Shown here one piece after another: positions 20,917-26,655 of a DNA stretch of 26,655 bases. The position numbers were made by a program, and so were the translations under genes. Within the stretch, counting starts at the first letter, position 1. The number at the start of each line of letters is the position of its first letter. Source of the DNA: a virus; IMG/VR virus record IMGVR_UViG_3300028800_000283, positions 1 to 26,655 of that record; one strand, 5' to 3'. A model generated the notes under the pieces. The model saw nothing but the letters and a program-made list of their open reading frames with translations. It was not told the DNA's origin and did no database searches.

Positions 20917-22939
20917 GCCCGGCAACAGGAGATTGAGAACCTACCTTGTTGAGCGGGTTTTTACCCGTCATCGCACCCAATGGGCTATTGCCAGCGTTCG
21001 GCATCTGGCCTGGTTGCCCTGGTGCCGTCGTAGGAACAGGTTGCTGAGGATTCGTGCCTTGTCCCATGCCTGGAGTAGCTTGTTTTGCCAAGTACTTATC
21101 AGGATCTGATTTTGTGCGCGGGTCAGTTTCCAAGAGAATCTTTGCCGTGGCTTCAGGGTCAAACATCCCCGGCGGGGCGGCTACCATTCGGTCGAACGTT
21201 TCCAACCCATACGCTCTCTCTAAATCCTCCGAACGAGGGTTCAAAATGTCAGCCGAGATAGTCGTCATATAGCTTAAGTCACGGAACAGTTCAGGATTCA
21301 CCCTTGAAATCTCAAGTTTCTTATCTTCTTCCTCGCCCAAAAGCTCAAAGGACTTGTTCATGTATTCATCCAATGTGATATTTTCGGGCATATTGGAATC
21401 GAAACGAATCTGCCGAGGGTTACCAACACCTTTCGCCTGAGCTTTCAAAGCAAAGGTCTTGTAGGTCAATTCGGGGTCGCCGTCAATCTGCATGACATCG
21501 GGCATCGTCAAATACTGCACGATATCTCCCACGCGGAGCTTGCCGAAATCTCTCACGTGCTTGGCAATCATCTGCAAGAACAATCCAAGCACCGTGTTGG
21601 CGTTCTGTTCCATGACGGATATTTCATACGCGGTTTGGCTTGAACCATTCGGCTGCGAAGCGGACTGTTGGTCGCCTGCGGATTCCGTGATTGACCGCTC
21701 GACTTCCTGGAGCGTGACCAGAGCGTCTTTCAAATCAGCACCGACATTGATTGCCCGAAGGTCTGCGTTCGGGTCTGACAACGTAGTAACCGCGCCGGGA
21801 ACGATGACATCCGAAGCAATGATTTCCCCGCCGATATTGACCATCGGCTTAAAGATTGAAAGATACGTCCCGTCAATGAACATCTGGTACAGCGTGTTGA
21901 TGACATCGGCGTCATATTGGAGTTTGAACGCCAAATCCTTGTAGTAAAAGAACCGCGAATTGATGAGTTCATAGCCGAACTTATCGAACGGATACAGTTT
22001 ATCATTCCTCGGATTCGGATTGTCGTGTTCCGTCAACATTATCCCGTTCACCATGATAATCTTCAAATCCATGTTCTTGTTCCAGTAGATGATTTCCTCC
22101 ACATCTTCCTGGCGCATATTCGGGTCGTAAACGTAATAGAACGTCCGATTCGCATCATCGTAGATAGTTTGGACGCCTGGCTTTACATACTTAAAGTTCT
22201 CATAGATGCCATTGTACTTTCCTTGCGCGGCGGAATAGGAATAAACTTTGCGCCACATCACCCAGCCCTGCTTCTGAATGTCCGGCTCATAGATGTTCTC
22301 GATATAAAACTGGTCTACAGGAACGACGCAATCCATGAACTCTGGGTATGCTTCGTCACGAATACGTTTCTCTTTCCACGTTCCGTCGGAATTGCGCTCC
22401 ACCTTGACCTGACGCGTTACCTCGCCATATTCCGTGTACCCAATGGACGCGGGGCTTTTAAGGGCTTCAATGACGCGCTGAAGGGCAATAAAGGGATAAT
22501 TAGACACGTCGCCCGACCACTCCATAAGCTGTTCCATCACTCTTGCGGCGTCCTCTTGGCTCTCGGAATCCTCGTTATAGGCAAAGATTTTAGGGAATAA
22601 GAGTCTAGCGGTCGCGTGAGCCGCGATACTCATGCACTTGTTTCGGACAATCGGCCGTAATGCTCTCGATCTCCACGCGGTCTGTGGGCTGCCTTCCCAC
22701 GCTTCGCCGTTGTTCGGCTGATAGGTATTCCATTCCATCTGGTCGTACTGGTCGCGGAGAATCAAGGACAAGTCGTTGAACTCAACCCTTGGGGTATACA
22801 TAGTGACCGTCGAAAGCACGAATTGACGGAGAATCATCGCCCTAACTTCAGCTTCTTCAGGACTTGGGTTGTAATCAGCAATCGTATCCTGAATCTGGCC
22901 CTGCTTATCTACCGAAGCACGCAAAAGCACGGCTTGCAC
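20903..22939 (-). CDS. Portal protein (podovirus / P22-like size)
   Basis: 678 residues from GTG at 22939. The body reads as a portal: an N-terminal helical and clip region, LILRDQYDQMEWNTYQ, VVPVDQFYIENIYEPDI, then stem helices (DALVTLQEVERSITESAGDQ; TAYEISVMEQNANTVLGLFL) and a Pro/Gln/Gly-rich C-terminal tail (about 620-678), which is usual for portals with a flexible end. Size is close to the 725 residues of P22 portal. It lies after terminase. The frame is open a further 14 codons upstream to an ATT at 22981 that sits 6 bases after an ACGGGT element, and the added SIVKVTDVDQKKQ looks coding, so the true start may be 22981. Confidence 0.75.
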   Translation of the reverse strand: MQAVLLRASVDKQGQIQDTIADYNPSPEEAEVRAMILRQFVLSTVTMYTPRVEFNDLSLILRDQYDQMEWNTYQPNNGEAWEGSPQTAWRSRALRPIVRNKCMSIAAHATARLLFPKIFAYNEDSESQEDAARVMEQLMEWSGDVSNYPFIALQRVIEALKSPASIGYTEYGEVTRQVKVERNSDGTWKEKRIRDEAYPEFMDCVVPVDQFYIENIYEPDIQKQGWVMWRKVYSYSAAQGKYNGIYENFKYVKPGVQTIYDDANRTFYYVYDPNMRQEDVEEIIYWNKNMDLKIIMVNGIMLTEHDNPNPRNDKLYPFDKFGYELINSRFFYYKDLAFKLQYDADVINTLYQMFIDGTYLSIFKPMVNIGGEIIASDVIVPGAVTTLSDPNADLRAINVGADLKDALVTLQEVERSITESAGDQQSASQPNGSSQTAYEISVMEQNANTVLGLFLQMIAKHVRDFGKLRVGDIVQYLTMPDVMQIDGDPELTYKTFALKAQAKGVGNPRQIRFDSNMPENITLDEYMNKSFELLGEEEDKKLEISRVNPELFRDLSYMTTISADILNPRSEDLERAYGLETFDRMVAAPPGMFDPEATAKILLETDPRTKSDPDKYLAKQATPGMGQGTNPQQPVPTTAPGQPGQMPNAGNSPLGAMTGKNPLNKVGSQSPVAGLASQ

Positions 22940-22987
22940 CTGCTTCTTTTGGTCTACATCAGTTACTTTAACGATGCTAATTTAAGT

Positions 22988-23038
22988 ACCCGTAAAATCT
23001 TATAACTTTATTATACGCTCATTGAGTTGCCTGTGCAA
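22988..23038 (-). promoter_or_regulatory. Promoter for the portal gene, with ACGGGT element
   Basis: On the minus strand TTGCAC (23038-23033), a 17-base spacer and TATAAT (23015-23010) are followed after 16 bases by ACGGGT (22993-22988). The -35 box lies in the last codons of the preceding 83-residue gene. Confidence 0.65.
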
Positions 23039-23270
23039 TAGGAGCGAACGTTTCAGGAGCTGGATTGCCCGCGATATCATCGGCTAAATACTGTTCCAAC
23101 ACCGAAACATCATATCCCAAACTGGAAAACTTGTTTATCACGTTATTCAGATATGCTTCAGGCATATCGGCTAATTGGTAGGTCACTCCAGCGGCCGAAA
23201 CGTGATATCCCTCAGCCCAGAGATTCGTGATGTTGGAATAAGGGGTCAGGTCTACTTTGGGTTTTGTCAT
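23019..23270 (-). CDS. Small unknown protein between terminase and portal
   Basis: 83 residues, start coupled to the terminase stop by ATGA. It reads MTKPKVDLTPYSNITNLWAE, GYHVSAAGVTYQLADMPEAY, then a helix LNNVINKFSSLGYDVSVLEQ. No Cys and no membrane segment. No family is recognised. Position suggests a packaging or portal accessory. Confidence 0.55.
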   Translation of the reverse strand: MTKPKVDLTPYSNITNLWAEGYHVSAAGVTYQLADMPEAYLNNVINKFSSLGYDVSVLEQYLADDIAGNPAPETFAPIAQATQ

Positions 23271-24553
23271 AGTCGTGGGATATACGTTGTCGCTACTCTC
23301 GGCTTTTGGGAGTTCAATTCAACAGGTGCACCAGGAGAACCTTGAATGTTCCCACCGGGCATATTGTTCCGAGGCATGGCTGAAGAAGCGTAGTGGACGT
23401 TTGCATTAACTCGATTTGGGTCTTTGATTGATGCAATAGCATATCGTAAAGCATCCATCGCGTGATTGTCTTTGTCCATTGGTTCGTTCAAAATAATGCC
23501 ATCCTTGTCCGTCATCCATACATAATTTCGATATTCCTTGATAAGATTGACGCTCCGTTTTGTGACTGAAATCTTCTGCTGTTGGACATACCCTATACCG
23601 CGATTGATCGAACCTGGGCCTTTTTGCGCTGGTAAGATGGTTAATCCATGCAATCGAATCTCGTCAATGCTCTTTGGTTCCGCTGAATCCGCTATCACAA
23701 GAGCCTTCGGTTGGTTTAATAAGATATCCGCAATCGGCTTATTCAACAGCCCTTTTTGATACGCCACTTCGTCGAGAATATAGCCGCCATTATAATAATA
23801 CACCCCAACAATGGCCGTAGGATCGTTTGAATAGCCGAAGTCCACTCCGTAGCGATCTAAGCGGGCCTCAAAAGGAATATCGTCAACATCAACCTTCCAC
23901 CCCTTGTAGATTCTCGTTTCAATTTCTCCCAACTGACCCAAACCATAGACAGTCCACCACGCTTTATCGCTCATGTGCGACTCTATTTCCGATACCATCG
24001 TTGGATTGAGCGCTTCATTGTCTTTGTACGTCAGCGTTATAAAATCAATGTCATTGGGTCGCGCAGGAAGCACCTGCGTATAAAACCAGAACTCCGATGA
24101 GGGATTCCAGTCGAGCCAGACGATTTTTGACGTTCGGACGATTAGCTGGTCAACAATTTTGTAATCCAAGTTATTACACTCATTCACAAAAAGAACATCG
24201 CGGCGTGGGCCGTGCGCTTTGCCATACTCGTCGATGCTCACAAACTCGATTTTCGTCCCCGTTTCAAACGTATAGACCGTCCGGGGATTCTTGACCCACC
24301 GTGAATCTTGCCAATAGCCATGCGCTCGCATGATGTTTTGAAAGTCCAGCATCGCACCTCCCAAGAGATGGGGATAAGACTCTGAAACTACCGAGATAAG
24401 CTCGTTCTTATGCGTCTGTGCGTAATCAATCAACCAAAAAAGAATTGAGATGGTCTTTGATGCCGACGTTCCACCGGCGACCGCTCTAATTCTCTTGTTT
24501 AACTTGAATATTTTTTTCGTGGCCGTCGTGTCCTTGTAAGCTATTTCTGCCAT
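23267..24553 (-). CDS. terL: Terminase large subunit (ATPase and nuclease)
   Basis: 428 residues from ATG at 24553 (a TTG three codons earlier at 24562 is possible). It pumps DNA into the capsid and cuts it. ATPase: Walker A GGTSASKT (27-34) and Walker B DVLFVNE (119-125, catalytic Glu 125), followed by VWLDWNPSS. Nuclease (RNase H-like): Asp 238 in YGVDFGYSNDPTA, Asp 289 in VIADSAEP and Asp 367 in HAMDALRY, all present. The whole reads as a Terminase_3/Terminase_6 member of about usual length. It overlaps the small subunit gene by 68 bases and leads to the next gene by ATGA. All key residues are intact. Confidence 0.92.
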   Translation of the reverse strand: MAEIAYKDTTATKKIFKLNKRIRAVAGGTSASKTISILFWLIDYAQTHKNELISVVSESYPHLLGGAMLDFQNIMRAHGYWQDSRWVKNPRTVYTFETGTKIEFVSIDEYGKAHGPRRDVLFVNECNNLDYKIVDQLIVRTSKIVWLDWNPSSEFWFYTQVLPARPNDIDFITLTYKDNEALNPTMVSEIESHMSDKAWWTVYGLGQLGEIETRIYKGWKVDVDDIPFEARLDRYGVDFGYSNDPTAIVGVYYYNGGYILDEVAYQKGLLNKPIADILLNQPKALVIADSAEPKSIDEIRLHGLTILPAQKGPGSINRGIGYVQQQKISVTKRSVNLIKEYRNYVWMTDKDGIILNEPMDKDNHAMDALRYAIASIKDPNRVNANVHYASSAMPRNNMPGGNIQGSPGAPVELNSQKPRVATTYIPRL

Positions 24554-24986
24554 CCGTTTCAACGCTCTTACCCCCGTAGATCGGTTTAGGAAGCGTTACA
24601 TTTAGGTTAAGCGACTTTTCTACGATACGTCCTTTGAGTTTATTGTATTCTTTTACAGCACCGAGTTTTGATTGAAAGTCCGCGTGCTGGGTGATGAGAA
24701 ACGATAACTGTTTATCGACAAAAGCGTCATTGAAGCCCATTTCTTCAAGCAATTCATTGATTCGTTCGATAACCTTTACAGAACTCAATAAAAATGATGC
24801 TCTACTGCACGCCGTCTTATACCAATTCGGTTTACTCTGATCCGGCTCATACGATTCAATATACGCCTGAACACCATTGCCGAATAATTCAGAATCTTGC
24901 GACGTATATACCTCGCAAAACCGCTCTTGTTTTAGATTGAGTTTTCTTTCTTTAACTTGGACTTCCGCTAATTCCTTATTCCTCAT
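24486..24986 (-). CDS. terS: Terminase small subunit
   Basis: 166 residues from ATG at 24986, chosen because it overlaps the upstream stop as ATGA and has GGAAAGAG seven bases before it; the ATG at 25004 would lose this site. LNLKQERFCEVYTS with GNGVQAYIESYEP is the typical start of Terminase_2-type small subunits that recognise viral DNA. A helical middle (ERINELLEEMGFNDAFVDKQ; LITQHADFQSKLGAVKEYNK) gives the oligomerisation part. It lies next to the large subunit. The C-terminus (SLNLNVTLPKPIYGGKS) is probably the part touching TerL. Confidence 0.82.
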   Translation of the reverse strand: MRNKELAEVQVKERKLNLKQERFCEVYTSQDSELFGNGVQAYIESYEPDQSKPNWYKTACSRASFLLSSVKVIERINELLEEMGFNDAFVDKQLSFLITQHADFQSKLGAVKEYNKLKGRIVEKSLNLNVTLPKPIYGGKSVETDGRNSLQGHDGHEKNIQVKQEN

Positions 24987-25924
24987 ATGTGATTCTCTTT
25001 CCAATTATTAAATAGAATTCGTCCCGCTTCTTCGCACATTTTTTTGGCGTCGGGTTCGTTTAATTCGTAGAACGCCTTATTGGGTGGATTTATGGCAAGT
25101 CTTGGTTTTTCTTGTTCTTTTTGCGGGGCGACCCAGCCTTCATCTTCCTTTTCTTTCCAAGCCATTCGTTCCTCGTAACTCTTTCCTTCGTAATTATAAT
25201 CGAATTTGTTTGCGAGCCAATATCTCTCTTCGGTCGTGAATTGCATCTTTTCCGCATTGAGATCCGTGAGGAAATCACTCATCTGGTCACGGATGGTCTT
25301 TGAGAACAAGGCAATCCGTAATATATTTTTCGCCGTTTTTGTCTTGTCGGATACTCCTGGCCCCCATGGGGTCAGTTCCCTTTGAATGCTTAAATCCACC
25401 AATCTCATTATCTCACGGACAGGATGCTTTTGCAAGGCATTTTTATCGAGATTTTGTAAAACGTCTTTTCCCCGCAGGCCATACGCCTGGTCGGTGTTCC
25501 AAATGGCGGTCAGATAATAGCACCATCCTATATATTCCGTGGGTTCGGTGCTTATGAGGGCGCGAAGAAACTCCTTGGCGGCTTCCGAATAATCTTCTTC
25601 CGGGAAGCGGTTGGGATGCTGGCTGTGATCAGCCGCGTAAATATCTCCAAGCCATGCTTTTATTCCTCGCAATAACCTATGAACAGTGAAGGGTTTTGAC
25701 GCGAGAAAGCGAACTCCAGCGATGATGACCCTTTTCAGAGTATCTACATAGCCGAGATCCTCTTGTTTGGGGTAAAATGGTGCTGGATACTTTGACCCTT
25801 CAAAGAAGGTCAGAAAACCCCCCTTGGGGTTTATTTCTACCCGCAGAACCTCTTTTGTGAGGCAAGGAACACTGGTGCAGTAGGGTTGAGTTCCGTAATC
25901 TTGGTTACACTTGGCGCAAATCAC
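24983..25924 (-). CDS. Unknown protein with N-terminal zinc finger
   Basis: 313 residues from GTG at 25924. The first residues ICAKCNQDYGTQPYCTSVPC hold four Cys (C-x2-C, then C-x4-C), a probable zinc ribbon. The rest is helical (DTLKRVIIAGVRFLASKPFT; VREIMRLVDLSIQRELTPW) with a Lys/Glu-rich disordered stretch near 265-282. Start follows ACGGGC by 6 bases; a promoter lies at 25948-25976. It is upstream of the terminase genes. It could be a packaging or regulatory protein. No family is recognised. Confidence 0.55.
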   Translation of the reverse strand: MICAKCNQDYGTQPYCTSVPCLTKEVLRVEINPKGGFLTFFEGSKYPAPFYPKQEDLGYVDTLKRVIIAGVRFLASKPFTVHRLLRGIKAWLGDIYAADHSQHPNRFPEEDYSEAAKEFLRALISTEPTEYIGWCYYLTAIWNTDQAYGLRGKDVLQNLDKNALQKHPVREIMRLVDLSIQRELTPWGPGVSDKTKTAKNILRIALFSKTIRDQMSDFLTDLNAEKMQFTTEERYWLANKFDYNYEGKSYEERMAWKEKEDEGWVAPQKEQEKPRLAINPPNKAFYELNEPDAKKMCEEAGRILFNNWKENHI

Positions 25925-26141
25925 TACATTGCCCGTTTAATATATGAATTATAATGTCTAAGCGGGAAAAAAGCAAATAACCAAACCACAAAACCATCGC
26001 GAATACGATTACCCCTAACCCTATTTTTATGTATTGGACGATCCGCTCTTCCTTTCCAAGCCTTTCATTCCCCAAATAGGGGGCGCAGTCGCTTGTTATA
26101 CATTCCCCCTTTTTATGATTTTGCGTGCAAATAGGATTCAT
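25905..26141 (-). CDS. Small membrane protein with N-terminal Cys-rich part
   Basis: 78 residues from the ATG at 26141, which overlaps the preceding stop as ATGA; a GTG at 26174 would add 11 residues. N-terminus NPICTQNHKKGECITSDCAP carries three Cys and one His, a possible metal site. A hydrophobic segment at about 37-57 (YIKIGLGVIVFAMVLWFGYL) spans the membrane once. The end overlaps the next gene by 20 bases. Family unknown. Confidence 0.5.
   Translation of the reverse strand: MNPICTQNHKKGECITSDCAPYLGNERLGKEERIVQYIKIGLGVIVFAMVLWFGYLLFSRLDIIIHILNGQCSDLRQV
25931..25976 (-). promoter_or_regulatory. Promoter for the packaging operon, with ACGGGC element
   Basis: On the minus strand TTGCTT (25976-25971), a 17-base spacer and TATAAT (25953-25948) are followed after 11 bases by ACGGGC (25936-25931). 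The GTG of the next gene is 6 bases further. The promoter lies inside the end of the membrane protein gene. Confidence 0.6.
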
Positions 26142-26260
26142 GTATATAGTTTCTCCCCGCACTCGCAGTCCCACCGGCTAGGACTCCAGCGTTCCATTCT
26201 TTTACCGTCTTTTGGGCATTTCGGCGGCCAAAGGGTCAAGAGTTTTGCGAGGAGGTTCAT
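26138..26260 (-). CDS. 40-residue zinc-ribbon-like protein
   Basis: ATG at 26260 overlaps the upstream stop as ATGA, and its own stop overlaps the next start as ATGA, so it fits the operon exactly. It reads MNLLAKLLTLWPPKCPKDGK, RMERWSPSRWDCECGEKLYT. A Cys in PPKCPKDG and a CEC pair near the end (Cys 14, 32 and 34) resemble an incomplete zinc ribbon. No family recognised. Confidence 0.5.
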   Translation of the reverse strand: MNLLAKLLTLWPPKCPKDGKRMERWSPSRWDCECGEKLYT

Positions 26261-26487
26261 TCTTTCGGGGCTATAAGAGAGAGGATTTCTTTTTCGCGGG
26301 CGACAATGAGTTCCAATATCCTTCGGCGCAACTCGCTTTTTACCTTGATGTAAGATACGGAAGTATAATCACGCACTATTGCGTTAAGAGAATCTTTTGC
26401 AGGCGCATCATGGCATAGACACTCGCACTTAAAGTCTTTTCCCATCACTTCTTGCGCTTGTTTTAATCCCGCCGCGAGTGATTTCAT
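26257..26487 (-). CDS. Small unknown protein with Cys/His cluster
   Basis: 76 residues. KCECLCHDAP (about residues 20-29) holds three Cys and a His close together. The second half is a charged helix (VKSELRRRILELIVAREKEI). It overlaps the upstream gene by 59 bases; an ATG at 26445 with a weak AAGAAG before it would shorten both overlap and protein. Function unknown. Confidence 0.45.
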   Translation of the reverse strand: MKSLAAGLKQAQEVMGKDFKCECLCHDAPAKDSLNAIVRDYTSVSYIKVKSELRRRILELIVAREKEILSLIAPKE

Positions 26488-26655
26488 CCCATGACGCTTG
26501 CACGGCGGCGCGATTTTCTTTTGATTGGCAGTTCTTGCAATACTTCGGAGCTATTTGTTTTTCTGCGGCCGGAAACTCTGATATATCGGCGCCGCAACCT
26601 TGCTGCTGGCAAAGATAAATCACCTTTTGATTAAAAACGTCGTCGGGCTTTGGCG
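26429..26655 (-). CDS. Partial zinc-finger protein at the right edge
   Basis: The frame is open from the window edge through PKPDDVFNQK into VIYLCQQQGCGADISEFPAA, so the real start is probably outside; a GTG at 26623 is the only internal alternative and has no Shine-Dalgarno. CQQQGC and CKNC form a likely zinc-binding set with about 22 residues between the pairs. The tail (GGIKTSARSDGKRL) is basic. About 74 residues are visible. Role unknown; it may bind nucleic acid. Confidence 0.5.
   Translation of the reverse strand, partial: PKPDDVFNQKVIYLCQQQGCGADISEFPAAEKQIAPKYCKNCQSKENRAAVQASWDEITRGGIKTSARSDGKRL

Overview
This window is a structural block of a tailed double-stranded DNA phage (or prophage). 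Nearly everything is encoded on the minus strand, so it reads from right to left: small zinc-finger and membrane genes, terminase, portal, scaffold, major capsid protein, connector and tail-nozzle candidates, glycine-rich fibre, candidate ejection proteins, collagen-like and secreted fibre proteins, a beta-helix tailspike, a holin-like protein and a papain-like peptidase. I see no tape measure, tail tube or sheath gene, which points to a short-tailed (podovirus-like) virion. TGA is used freely as a stop (many ATGA gene overlaps), so the genetic code is standard. The Ser/Thr-rich surface proteins with Sec signal peptides and STTPW-type segments resemble proteins I associate with Patescibacteria (CPR) genomes. 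A CPR host is possible but is inference only.

Layout from the right. 25905-26655: four small overlapping genes. 23019-25924: a zinc-finger protein, small and large terminase and a small unknown. 20903-22981: portal. 19242-20834: five small unknown genes, one a 37-residue membrane peptide. 13846-19205: leader peptide, scaffold, decoration-like protein, major capsid, small head proteins, connector-like protein, a group of very acidic and very basic small proteins, and the nozzle-like protein. 6260-11891: glycine-rich fibre, a coiled-coil protein and two large Ala/Gly-rich proteins that may be ejected with the DNA. 5567-6321: the only plus-strand unit, a highly structured RNA candidate behind a TTGACA promoter, followed by two small AT-rich ORFs. 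1-5500: appendage and lysis-type genes, ending in a peptidase gene split by an HNH endonuclease.

Six minus-strand promoters can be read by eye, and they divide the block into sensible modules: packaging, portal, small head genes, head and neck, fibre and ejection, tailspike and lysis. Each has a TATAAT -10 box, five of six have a -35 box beginning TTGC, and all carry an ACGGGC or ACGGGT hexamer 8 to 28 bases after the -10 box. The same element occurs four times in the untranslated leader of the major capsid gene. This repeated signal, the structured plus-strand RNA and the HNH-split peptidase gene are the most unusual things here.

Inside modules genes are packed very tightly, with ATGA, TAATG or TAA-N-ATG junctions. 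I used this to choose starts and to recover small genes (15177-15278, 13846-13980, 14409-14552, 19944-20057, 26138-26260). Functions rest on motifs and gene order, with no database search.
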